NCBI RefSeq assembly: GCF_000379465.1 | Contig: NZ_KB905414.1 | Span: 124,001 to 188,000 of the forward strand | Direction: 5' to 3' | Length of the DNA stretch: 64,000 nucleotides | From: Sciscionella marina DSM 45152 | GTDB lineage: Bacteria > Actinomycetota > Actinomycetes > Mycobacteriales > Pseudonocardiaceae | Shown: positions 34,945 to 42,853 of the stretch, piece by piece | Layout of the letters: the number at the start of each line of letters is the position of its first letter | Position numbering within the stretch: position 1 is the stretch's first letter | Translations under genes and position numbers: made by a program | The notes under the pieces: generated by a model | Databases searched by the model: none | Seen by the model: only the letters and a program-made list of their open reading frames with translations | What the model was told of the DNA's origin: nothing

Positions 34945-35469
34945 ATGACCGTTTCGAGAACCGTGCCGTCGCGGAGTGAGACCGCACCGACACCACACAC
35001 GATGCGCCGGGCGATGGGCAATTTCGCGACCGGTGTGACCGTCGTGTGCGGCCTCGACGAGGACACCCCGGTCGGCTTCGCCTGCCAGGCCTTTGCCAGC
35101 GTCTCACTCGAACCGCCGCTGGTGCTGTTCTGCGCGGACCACCGCGGCCGGGCCTGGCCGCTGATCCGTGCTGCCGGGCGGTTCAGCATCAACGTGCTCG
35201 CCGAGGAACAGGACGAGCTCTGCGCACGGTTCGGAACCCGTCAGGGCCGGAAGTTCGACGGCCTGCCCTGGCAACGATCCCGTTGGGACACACCCAATCT
35301 GCCCGGGGTGCTCATCCGCGCCCACTGCGCGGTGGACGATGTCCACGTGGCCGGGGACCACGATGTGGTGATAGGGACCGTGCTCGAGATCGAGGAGCCC
35401 GGCGCGCACCGGCGTCCGATGGTCTTCCACCGCGGCGGGTTCGGTATCCAGGACGAGACCGGCAGCTGA
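34945..35469 (+). CDS. HsaB-like flavin reductase
   Basis: 174-residue NAD(P)H:flavin reductase of the split-barrel flavin reductase-like family, the usual partner that supplies FMNH2 to HsaA-type oxygenases. MRRAMGNFATGVTVVCG, GFACQAFASVSLEPPLVLFC and a GRFSINVLAEEQ segment are diagnostic. It is the only HsaB-like gene in the window and would have to serve three HsaA paralogues. It has its own promoter with the shared operator and no ribosome-binding site. Confidence 0.88.
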   Translation: MTVSRTVPSRSETAPTPHTMRRAMGNFATGVTVVCGLDEDTPVGFACQAFASVSLEPPLVLFCADHRGRAWPLIRAAGRFSINVLAEEQDELCARFGTRQGRKFDGLPWQRSRWDTPNLPGVLIRAHCAVDDVHVAGDHDVVIGTVLEIEEPGAHRRPMVFHRGGFGIQDETGS

Positions 35470-35497
35470 CCGGCCTCCGACGGGGCCGGGCAGCGTT

Positions 35498-35534
35498 CCG
35501 GCCCGGCTCACTGGCGAACAGCGAGCCGGGCCGG
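35498..35534. terminator. Strong bidirectional hairpin
   Basis: A perfect 12-bp inverted repeat, CCGGCCCGGCTC (35498-35509) and GAGCCGGGCCGG (35523-35534), with a 13-nt loop lies midway between the convergent stops of the flavin reductase and dioxygenase genes. No T-tract, as is common in actinomycetes. Confidence 0.7.
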
Positions 35535-35546
35535 ATGTGCGGATGA

Positions 35547-36467
35547 TCAGTCGTCCGCGCTCAGTGTCGCCAGCGGTTCGGCGGCGGACCAATCGTGGCC
35601 CCAGTAGGAATCCGCGGTGATCTCCTCAGCGGTGTAGGAATCCTCGTCGACCAGCATGCCCTGGGTGCCGTACTCGATGTCCCAGCCACCGGGGGCCCGG
35701 ACGTAGAACGAGACCATCTTGTCGTTGGTGTGCCTGCCAAGTGTCGAGGAGATCGAGAACCCGGCACCGCGCACCCGGTCCAGTGCCCTGCCGACCGCGT
35801 CCAGCGAGTCGACCTCGACCATCAGGTGCACCACACCGGGCGCACCGACCTGCTCGGCGGGCAGCACCGCGAGGCTGTGGTGGCGCTGGTTGACGCCCAT
35901 GAACCGGATCCGCGGCGCGGCCCCATCGGCATCCGGCGGCCCGGCCTTCATCGCGCCGCGCGGCAGGAAGCCGAGAACCTCGGTGTAGAAGGAAACCGTC
36001 TCCTGCACCGCCGTGGTCGGCAGCACGATGTGCCCGAGCCCCTGTGCCCCGGTGACGAAGCGCTGCCCGAGACCGGTCAGCAGTGGGGAATGGTCGAGCA
36101 CCGGGCCGAAGAAGACCTCCACCTCGACCCCCGCCGGGTCGGTGAAGGTGATGGCCTGTTCCACGTCCCTTGCGGCCGCCTCGGCGGGTGAGAGCTGCTT
36201 GACCGCGATACCCGCGGACTCGACCGCCCGGCCGATCGCGGCCAGTGCGAACTGGTCCCGCGCTTCCCAGCCGACGGCCAGCACCTGGTCGAGGACGCCG
36301 GGCAACACGCTGACCCGCGCCGCGCGCTCATCGACCCGCAGATACAGGCCGCCCGGCTCCGGTCCGCTGCCTTCGGCGAACCCGAGACAGTCGATGGCCA
36401 GCTCCCGCCACCGTTCGATGTCGGCCGTCTGCACTTTGACGTACCCGAGACCGCGAATTTCACTCAT
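35547..36467 (-). CDS. hsaC: HsaC: iron-dependent 3,4-DHSA-type extradiol dioxygenase
   Basis: 306-residue VOC-family extradiol dioxygenase. Fe(II) ligands are H146 (GLGH), H214 (VVHL) and E265 (DIEYG); H196/H197, H246 (LGRHTND) and Y255 complete the active site. RFVTGAQGLGHIVL, FMGVNQRHHSLA and SYWGHDW follow mycobacterial HsaC closely. It cleaves the catecholic A ring of the secosteroid. It is the last gene of the minus-strand run KshA-KshB-HsaA-HsaC, 26 bp after the HsaA-like gene, which strongly supports the steroid assignment. Confidence 0.88.
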   Translation of the reverse strand: MSEIRGLGYVKVQTADIERWRELAIDCLGFAEGSGPEPGGLYLRVDERAARVSVLPGVLDQVLAVGWEARDQFALAAIGRAVESAGIAVKQLSPAEAAARDVEQAITFTDPAGVEVEVFFGPVLDHSPLLTGLGQRFVTGAQGLGHIVLPTTAVQETVSFYTEVLGFLPRGAMKAGPPDADGAAPRIRFMGVNQRHHSLAVLPAEQVGAPGVVHLMVEVDSLDAVGRALDRVRGAGFSISSTLGRHTNDKMVSFYVRAPGGWDIEYGTQGMLVDEDSYTAEEITADSYWGHDWSAAEPLATLSADD

Positions 36468-36493
36468 TGCGTTTCCCCGTTCGGATTGTGTTT

Positions 36494-37678
36494 TCAGATC
36501 ATGACCCGCAACGGGCCAGGGGGTGGCTCGATGTCCAGTCCGCCGAGCGCCGAGGAATGGAACGCCGCGCCCGGAACGTGCACCGCGTGCACCATGCCCA
36601 TGTGCGCGTCCCGCCAGAAACGCTGGATCGGATGGTTCATCCGCATCCCATTGCCGCCGGAGCGATCGACGATCTCATCGAGCGCGCGCACAGCCCGGCG
36701 CGCGGCCTGGATCTGGGTCCTGCGCCCCCGCGCCCGCTCGGCGAAGCTCGGCCATTCCCCGGCCGCGGCCCGGTCGTAGAACCACTTGATGTTGTCCAGC
36801 AACGCCGAACGGGACGCGGCGATCTCCGCGGATGCCTCACCGACCGCGTAGAGCACATAGGGGTCATCGCGGATCTGGGTCCCGGTGACCTGCACACGGT
36901 TGCGCTGATAGGCGAGGTGATGGGCCAGCGCGCCCTCGGCCATCCCGATCACCGAGGCGGTGATGCCGAGCGGGAACGCCTGGGTGAACGGCATCCGGTA
37001 GAGCGGATTCGTCAATCCGGCCTCGGCCGCCGCTTCCCCGCAGGCGACCCGATCGTAGGTGAGCACCCGGTAGTCCGGGACGAAGGCGTCCTCGACGAGG
37101 ATGTCCTTGCTCCCGGTCCCGCGCAGTCCCACGACATCCCAGGAGTCCTCGACGATCCGGTAGTCGGCGCGCGGAATGAGCACGTGCATCTGCTCCACTT
37201 CGGGCAGTGGCTTGCCGTCCGCATCCCCGATCACCGCGCCGAGGAAGAGCCAGTCGCAGTGGTCGGTCCCGGAAGAGAACTGCCAGTGACCGCTGAAAAG
37301 GTAGCCGCCGTCCACCGGACGCAGCACACCCATCGGAGCGTACGGCGAGGCCATCCAGGTCTCCTGGTTCTCGCCCCACACCTCCTCCTGCACCCGCGGA
37401 TCGGCCATCGCCAGCTCCCAGGGATGCACCCCGACGACGCCGGCCACCCAGCCGGAGGATCCGTCCAGCGCGGCCAGCCTCATCACCGCTTCGGCGAACT
37501 CCACCGGGTGGCTCTCCGAACCGCCGTACTTCTCCGGCTGCTGCATCCGGATGATGCCGGAATCCCGGATGAGACGGGCTGCCCTGTCGTCAAGGCGGCC
37601 CAGCTTCTCGTTGCTCGGGCCGAGCTCGGCGATCCGGTCCGCGTTCTCGTTCAGGAACTCGATTGTCTTCTGGCTCAT
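36494..37678 (-). CDS. HsaA-like flavin-dependent monooxygenase (paralogue 3)
   Basis: 394-residue HsaA-group oxygenase, directly upstream of hsaC and downstream of kshB. QPEKYGGSESHPVEFAEAVM, DGSSGWVAGVVGVHPWELAM and IQRFWRDAHMGMVHAVHV are conserved, but the C-terminal tail (LGGLDIEPPPGPLRVMI) departs from the EFGF/EFGL ending of true HsaA and the motif reads RDAHMG rather than RDAHAG. The substrate may therefore differ from that of paralogue 2. The ATG at 37678 was chosen over an in-frame upstream codon at 37720 by family length. Confidence 0.87.
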   Translation of the reverse strand: MSQKTIEFLNENADRIAELGPSNEKLGRLDDRAARLIRDSGIIRMQQPEKYGGSESHPVEFAEAVMRLAALDGSSGWVAGVVGVHPWELAMADPRVQEEVWGENQETWMASPYAPMGVLRPVDGGYLFSGHWQFSSGTDHCDWLFLGAVIGDADGKPLPEVEQMHVLIPRADYRIVEDSWDVVGLRGTGSKDILVEDAFVPDYRVLTYDRVACGEAAAEAGLTNPLYRMPFTQAFPLGITASVIGMAEGALAHHLAYQRNRVQVTGTQIRDDPYVLYAVGEASAEIAASRSALLDNIKWFYDRAAAGEWPSFAERARGRRTQIQAARRAVRALDEIVDRSGGNGMRMNHPIQRFWRDAHMGMVHAVHVPGAAFHSSALGGLDIEPPPGPLRVMI

Positions 37679-37852
37679 GCCATCCCCAACTCCGTTGGTC
37701 TGCTGTGGATCTGGGCACACACGAGTCCGGGCACGGTCTCGGTGAGTTCGTCTTCGACGGGATTCCCCGCTCCCGCCTGGAATCCTGTCAAGGGCGGGGG
37801 CCTGGGCACCCGGCGGCTCTCGCCGACCGGGAGAGTGATCGCGTCCCGGTGC

Positions 37853-38887
37853 TCATTCGTCATAGCTGACCCGGAGGTGATCACTCAGCGGGACGGACTG
37901 GCAGGCCAGTACGATGCCGTCGGCGAGGTCCTCGGGTTCGAGTACCTCGTTGCGCAGCATCTCGACTTCCCCTTCCAGGACGAAGCAGGCGCAGGCACTG
38001 CAGTTTCCCTCCCGGCAGGAGAACGGCGCGTCCACACCGGCCTCCAGGAACGCGTCCAGCATCCGCTCGCCCTTCGGGCAGGATACGGTCTGTGTCTCGC
38101 CTTCGAGCTGTACTTCCACGGTGGCCGAGGGGCCGCTGTGGTCGAGTGCGGACCGCGGCTCCGCGAAGGGATCGGTGTCCAGCGAGAAGAACTTCTCCTG
38201 GCGGACGCGTTCGGCGGCCACACCGGCGGCGGCCGCGGCGGCGGTGACCGCGGCCATGTAGGGCTGCGGTCCGCAGACGTACATCTCGCGGTCCCGGTAC
38301 GGGCGCAGATGCTCGCGCAACAGCTCCATCGAGGGCAGCCCCTGTACCGATTCCAGCAGATGCACCGTGTGCAGCCGGTCCGGGTGTTTTCCTTGCAGGG
38401 CGAGCAGTTCCTCGCCGAAGATCACCGACTGCTCGTCGCGGTTGGCATAGATCAGCGCCACCCGGCCGGTGCCGCCGTGCAGCACCGACTTGAGGATCGA
38501 CATCATCGGGGTGATGCCGCTGCCCGCGGCGACCAGCAGCAGATCCGCGTCCAGCGAGGACGGCGTGAACATTCCCGAGGGCCGCAGCACTTCGAGCTCG
38601 TCGCCGACGTTCAGGTTGTCGCAGAGCCAGTTCGAGCCATACCCCTCGCCGGTGCGTTTCACCGTCACCTGCATCGGCTCGCGGAGCAGTGGCGAACTGG
38701 ACAGCGAATAGCAGCGCGCCGCCCCGCCCTCCCGATCGGTCGGCACGTTGATCGTGAGGAACTGGCCGGGGCGGTAGCTGAACCGCTCGGCATCACCCTC
38801 CTCCGGTTCCAGCACGATCGAACGGGCGTCCTCGGTCTCGGCACGGATCGCCGCGACCCGAAGCTTGTAGGAATGTGTCACCGACAT
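37853..38887 (-). CDS. kshB: KshB: 3-ketosteroid 9-alpha-hydroxylase reductase
   Basis: 344-residue ferredoxin reductase: FAD-binding domain (RPGQFLTINVP, RCYSLSSSP), NAD-binding domain (LLVAAGSGITPMMSI and YVCGPQPYM) and C-terminal plant-type [2Fe-2S] ferredoxin with CREGNCSACAC and a distal cysteine in LACQS. This FAD-NAD-2Fe2S order is that of KshB and related class IA/III reductases. It passes electrons from NADH to the Rieske oxygenase encoded 61 bp upstream. Some relatives (HmP/PaaE type) share the layout, but the location next to KshA makes KshB most likely. Confidence 0.88.
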   Translation of the reverse strand: MSVTHSYKLRVAAIRAETEDARSIVLEPEEGDAERFSYRPGQFLTINVPTDREGGAARCYSLSSSPLLREPMQVTVKRTGEGYGSNWLCDNLNVGDELEVLRPSGMFTPSSLDADLLLVAAGSGITPMMSILKSVLHGGTGRVALIYANRDEQSVIFGEELLALQGKHPDRLHTVHLLESVQGLPSMELLREHLRPYRDREMYVCGPQPYMAAVTAAAAAAGVAAERVRQEKFFSLDTDPFAEPRSALDHSGPSATVEVQLEGETQTVSCPKGERMLDAFLEAGVDAPFSCREGNCSACACFVLEGEVEMLRNEVLEPEDLADGIVLACQSVPLSDHLRVSYDE

Positions 38888-38948
38888 CCGGCGTCCTCGC
38901 CCCGGGCGGGCCCGATCGGCTCGCCACCGTGCCGGTCGAGTACAGCCG

Positions 38949-40154
38949 TCATACGCCGACTGCCTGCTGCTTGGCGAGGTTGTCGGCCACTTCCTGCTTC
39001 CAGGCTTCGATGGCCTTCGAGGTATCGATCTCGAATTCGAACCGATCGGTCATCTCCGGGGTCACCTCGGCGGCGTCCACATAGAACTGTTCGTACCAAC
39101 GGCGCAACTGATAGACCGGACCGTCCTCCTCGCACAACAGTGGGTTGTCGATGCGCGCCTTGTTCTTCCAGATCTGCACGTCCTGCAGGAACCCGGCCTC
39201 GACGCCCTTGGCCATCGCCTTGGCCATCGACTCGGACTCCTCGGTGGGCATACCTTCCGGTTTCTTCACTCGCAGCCCGTATTGCAGGATGAAGCTGTCC
39301 TTGGTCACGGGGTAGTGGCAGTTGATCAGCACCGTGTCGACCATGCCTGCCTCGAACTCGTAGCTCAGGTAGTCGATCATGTAGGATGGTCCGTAGTACG
39401 ACGCCTCGGAGTACTGCTTGAGCAGCTTCGGCATCGGCTTTCCGTCCTCGTCCACGTACATCAGCAGATCGTCACGCTGATGCCCCTCGTAGTACTGGGT
39501 GGCCACGTGCCCTTCGAACACATTGCGGCAGGAGGTCGGGAACGCACCGTGCACATAGAAGAAGTGCGCCATGTCGACCACGTTGTCGATGATCTCCCGG
39601 CAGTTGACGTTGACCAGGATCGGTTTCCACAGCCAATCGGTCCACTCGCCTTCCTCGAGCCCACGGATCGCGGGCACGGCGAACTCCTCGGGAGGCTGGT
39701 TACCCTCCGGGTCGTTCCAGACGAACAGCAGCCCGTCGCGCTGCATCGTCGGCCACGCCTTGGTCCTGGCCCGCAGCGGCACCCGGCGTGAGTACGGGAT
39801 CTGCTTGCACCGTCCGTCGCCGCCCCAGCGCCAGTCGTGGAACGGGCAGGCGATCTCGTTGCCCCGCACGGATCCCTGGCTGAGGTCGCCGCCCATATGC
39901 CTGCAGTAGGCGTCGAGCACGTTGACGGTGCCGTCCTCGCCCTGGAACACCACCAGTTTGCCGCCGAACGCGTTGATCGTGTGCGGCTGGCCATCGCCGT
40001 AGCTGCTGGCCAGCCCCAGGCAATGCCAGCCACGAGCGAATCGTGTGGTGACCTCGGTGGCCTCAATGGAACGCACTTCGGCGTCGTTGGCATCGACAGC
40101 TGACACGTCGACCACGGTCCCTTCCTCATCGAACAACGGAGCCTCACTGAACAC
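38949..40154 (-). CDS. kshA: KshA: 3-ketosteroid 9-alpha-hydroxylase, Rieske oxygenase
   Basis: 401-residue terminal oxygenase. Rieske ligands C84, H86, C103 and H106 (CRHMGG and CPFHDW), the linker GGDGRCKQIPY, mononuclear iron ligands H197 and H202 in DNVVDMAHFFYVHG, and the stretch ARIDNPLLCEEDGPVYQLRR plus YEQFYVD agree closely with KshA of mycobacteria and rhodococci. It hydroxylates C9 and, with KstD, opens ring B. The start is GTG at 40154, only about six bases after the predicted transcription start, with no ribosome-binding site. Confidence 0.92.
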   Translation of the reverse strand: MFSEAPLFDEEGTVVDVSAVDANDAEVRSIEATEVTTRFARGWHCLGLASSYGDGQPHTINAFGGKLVVFQGEDGTVNVLDAYCRHMGGDLSQGSVRGNEIACPFHDWRWGGDGRCKQIPYSRRVPLRARTKAWPTMQRDGLLFVWNDPEGNQPPEEFAVPAIRGLEEGEWTDWLWKPILVNVNCREIIDNVVDMAHFFYVHGAFPTSCRNVFEGHVATQYYEGHQRDDLLMYVDEDGKPMPKLLKQYSEASYYGPSYMIDYLSYEFEAGMVDTVLINCHYPVTKDSFILQYGLRVKKPEGMPTEESESMAKAMAKGVEAGFLQDVQIWKNKARIDNPLLCEEDGPVYQLRRWYEQFYVDAAEVTPEMTDRFEFEIDTSKAIEAWKQEVADNLAKQQAVGV

Positions 40155-40166
40155 CGGAGATCATCG

Positions 40167-40217
40167 ACGTTAATCGGGCCGACGGAACCCGATCCCGCCC
40201 GATCCTGCTGACCGGGA
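40167..40217 (-). promoter_or_regulatory. TCCCG-N5-CGGGA-type operator plus -10 for kshA
   Basis: On the minus strand TCCCG-GTCAG-CAGGA (40217-40203) is followed after 30 bp by TAACGT (40172-40167). The kshA GTG begins 13 bp beyond the -10, so the transcript is nearly leaderless. It drives the run kshA, kshB, hsaA-like, hsaC. Confidence 0.7.
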
Positions 40218-40302
40218 CACCATCCGCAGGCTGCGCTGACGCCCGCCGGACAGCGGTCCGCGCCCGGTGCGGCCGGGGAATCCGCCCGATCGACGGAACA
40301 CG

Positions 40303-41160
40303 TCAGTCGACGACCACAGAGCTGTACTCGGGTGGCGGCGCGAGGAACCGGCGATTCGAGACGGGTGCCTTGCCGTCCACGTCGAGCACGCCGAGTTCTT
40401 CACCGAGCTCGGCGCCGACCAGCACCCGGCCGGAGTAGGCCATCCGGTCCGGGGAATCGGCCAGCGCAGCGATCACCCGGCCGGTGAACTCCGGAGATTC
40501 CGCCAGCCCGGCCAGTTTCCCGTAGCGCTCGTTCCCCGCGGCAAGCACAGCCTCGGTGCGTTCGGTGCGCAGCAGCCCCATCCAGACCGACACCGCCGCC
40601 ACACCGTGCGGCCGCAGATCGTGCGCCATATCGTGCGCCATCTTGTCCACGCCGGCCTTCACCGCACCGTAGGCGGGACCGTGCATGTAGCACATGCCGC
40701 CGAACGCGGAGGTGTGCACCAGCAGACCGGCCGGGCTCCGGGTCAGCAGCGGTGCCCCATAGTAGCCGGACACGTAGCTCGACCGCAGTCCGACATCGAA
40801 CATCCGTTGCATGGCAAGCGGTTTCCGCCAGAACGGTCCCGGATCGACCAGCTCGTCCGGGACGATGAACGCGTTGCTGACCAGAATGTCGAGCCTGCCG
40901 TGTGCCCGCTCCACCCGGTCGAACAGCGCGGCCGTCTGCTCGTCCTCGGCGTGGTCGCACACCACCGGGATGCCGGTGCCGCCCCGGGCGCTGATCTCCT
41001 CAGCCGTCGCGTAGACGGTTCCCGGCAGCGGGGCGGCCCCCTCGACCTCGGTGCGCCCGGTGACGTACACGGTCGCCCCGGTCGTGCCGAGCGCCAGTGC
41101 GATGCCCTTGCCCGCGCCGCGGCTCGCACCGGTGACCACGGCCACCCGGTCGGCGCTCAT
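40303..41160 (-). CDS. DHRS1-like short-chain dehydrogenase
   Basis: 285-residue SDR. TGASRGAGKGIALALGTTGATVYVTGR, an insertion after the second strand, SNAF in place of NNAG, TSAFGG (Ser) and YGAVK place it in the DHRS1-like subgroup, whose human member reduces steroids among other carbonyls. The ATG overlaps the stop of the upstream KstD-like gene (ATGA), so the pair is coupled. A steroid ketone/hydroxyl conversion is likely by context. Confidence 0.85.
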   Translation of the reverse strand: MSADRVAVVTGASRGAGKGIALALGTTGATVYVTGRTEVEGAAPLPGTVYATAEEISARGGTGIPVVCDHAEDEQTAALFDRVERAHGRLDILVSNAFIVPDELVDPGPFWRKPLAMQRMFDVGLRSSYVSGYYGAPLLTRSPAGLLVHTSAFGGMCYMHGPAYGAVKAGVDKMAHDMAHDLRPHGVAAVSVWMGLLRTERTEAVLAAGNERYGKLAGLAESPEFTGRVIAALADSPDRMAYSGRVLVGAELGEELGVLDVDGKAPVSNRRFLAPPPEYSSVVVD

Positions 41161-42698
41161 CGCCGCTGCGCCATGTGCAGCGCGGCGAGATGGCTGAACA
41201 CCATGGAGGAACCGATCGGGTTGCCACCGCCGGGGTAGGCCGTCCCGCTCACCGCGGCCATCGAGTTGCCCGCCGCGTACAGTCCCTGGATCGGCGCGCC
41301 GGAGACGTCCAGCACCCGCGCGTCCGGATCGGTGCACAGCCCGCCTTTGGTGCCGAGATCCGAAAGCCCGAAGGCCACCGCGTGGAACGGCGGCTGCTCG
41401 ATGGGCACCAGCGGCGACCGGTCACCCGTGAAGAATCGATCGTAGGGCTCCTCCCCTCGCCGGAAATCGGTGTCCACCCCGGACTCGGCCATCCGGTTGA
41501 ACCCCCGCACGGTCGCCGCAAGCCGATCGCCGGGCACGCCGATCCGATCGGCCAGCCCGCCGAGAGTGGCGGCGCTGTGCCACAGTCCCGCCCGCTCGTA
41601 ATCGGAGGACTCACCGAGCGGGACGCTGGTCGACTGCACCGGTGGCCGTGCGCCCGACCGGTCGTCGTAGACCATCCAGAACGGCAAGCGGATATCCCCA
41701 TCGCGCAACCGGTCCAGCACCACACGGCCGATCCGGTCGTAGGGCAGCGACTCGTTCACGAACCGCTCGCCGTGCACGTCGACGAAGATCCCGCCGGTGA
41801 ACCAGAGGGAAAACGTGGACCGGCCGTCGGGATGCGTGATCCCCGGCGACCACCACGCCTCGGACATCAGATCGGTGTCCGCGCCGAACTCGATCGCAGC
41901 CTGGATCGCCGCACCCTGATTTCCTTGCGGGGCCATCGAATCCCGTGCCGCGCCGGGCACTCCGTACCGATCGCGCAGTCCCTGGTTGCGTTCGAATCCA
42001 CCGGAGGCGATCAGCACCCCGCGTCGTGCACCGATCCGCCGTCTCCCCTGCCCCGTCGAGACCAGCGCGCCCTGCACAGCCACACCGTCACCGAGCAGCC
42101 CTTCGCACCTCGCGGCCGTGCGCATGGTGACGCCGTCGCGCCGGGAAAGGGCCAGCAACAGCCTGCCGAGCAGCGACTGACCGCCGATCAGCTCGTCCGG
42201 GAGCGGCACTTCACCGCGATCGCTCGGCAACGGTGGACGCAACCGTTCGCGCAGCGAGCCGAGCCGTGCCGCGGGCATCGACGGAGCCATGATGTGCCGT
42301 CCGTCGCCTCGTGCCTTCGGCGCGGATCCGTAGTAGTCCGGCCACGGATACTTGCGGAACTCGAAGGCGTCGTCGCTTTCCAGGTAATCGATCAGCCGGG
42401 GCCCGTTGTCCAGATAGGCATCCTGCAGCGCGCGCGGGGTGCGTTCACCGACGACCGCGCGATAGTAGGCTCGCGCATCCTGTGGCCGGTCGTCATCGCC
42501 CGCGCGGCGCAGCGCCGCGTTGCCCGGCAACCAGAGCCCGCCGCCGGAGTAGGCCGTCGTACCGCCGAAGTACTCGGTCGACTCCACGACGAGTACCGAG
42601 AGTCCTTCGCGTGCCGCGGTGTAAGCGCCGGTCAGCGCGCCGCCCCCGGAACCGGCGACCACCACGTCGTATTCCTCGTCCCAGGCCCGTTCAGACAT
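41157..42698 (-). CDS. KstD-family FAD dehydrogenase with altered active-site box
   Basis: 513-residue flavoprotein. GSGGGALTGAYTAAREG is the FAD motif, GGTTAYSGGGLWLPGN and SDLGTKGGLCTD, then GLYAAGNSMAAVSGTAYPGGGNPIG, are KstD-type. Where the sister protein at 20286 has a tyrosine before the GDLGT box (LYAVRIV), this one has FHAVAFGLSDLGT, replacing Tyr by His and Gly by Ser. It may desaturate a different position (for example delta-4 of a 3-oxo-5-steroid) rather than C1-C2. Starts at 42707, 42701 and 42698 are possible. It is coupled to the DHRS1-like gene. Confidence 0.85.
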   Translation of the reverse strand: MSERAWDEEYDVVVAGSGGGALTGAYTAAREGLSVLVVESTEYFGGTTAYSGGGLWLPGNAALRRAGDDDRPQDARAYYRAVVGERTPRALQDAYLDNGPRLIDYLESDDAFEFRKYPWPDYYGSAPKARGDGRHIMAPSMPAARLGSLRERLRPPLPSDRGEVPLPDELIGGQSLLGRLLLALSRRDGVTMRTAARCEGLLGDGVAVQGALVSTGQGRRRIGARRGVLIASGGFERNQGLRDRYGVPGAARDSMAPQGNQGAAIQAAIEFGADTDLMSEAWWSPGITHPDGRSTFSLWFTGGIFVDVHGERFVNESLPYDRIGRVVLDRLRDGDIRLPFWMVYDDRSGARPPVQSTSVPLGESSDYERAGLWHSAATLGGLADRIGVPGDRLAATVRGFNRMAESGVDTDFRRGEEPYDRFFTGDRSPLVPIEQPPFHAVAFGLSDLGTKGGLCTDPDARVLDVSGAPIQGLYAAGNSMAAVSGTAYPGGGNPIGSSMVFSHLAALHMAQRR

Positions 42699-42764
42699 CA
42701 TCGGCATACCGTTCCGGTCGCTCTCGGCAGGATGCGGCGCGCCCGCGGCGGCCCGCTTCCGGAC

Positions 42765-42815
42765 ATGCTCGCCCGCGAGCCGAGCCCGGTGGCCGGTCCA
42801 TCCCACTCATCAGGA
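42765..42815 (-). promoter_or_regulatory. TCCCG-N5-CGGGA-type operator plus -10 for the KstD-like/SDR operon
   Basis: On the minus strand TCCTG-ATGAG-TGGGA (42815-42801), 30 bp, then GAGCAT (42770-42765). The predicted transcript begins about 50-60 bp before the start codons. It lies between the PadR gene and this operon. Confidence 0.62.
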
Positions 42816-42853
42816 CGGCCGCTCCCCTGCCTCTATGGCGGCGGTCGGTTGCT

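Noticed and set aside
37879-37893. GATCACTCAGCGGGA near the end of kshB, resembling the TCCCG-N5-CGGGA family
   Set aside because: It lies inside the coding sequence, matches only one arm, and no -10 follows at the conserved distance.
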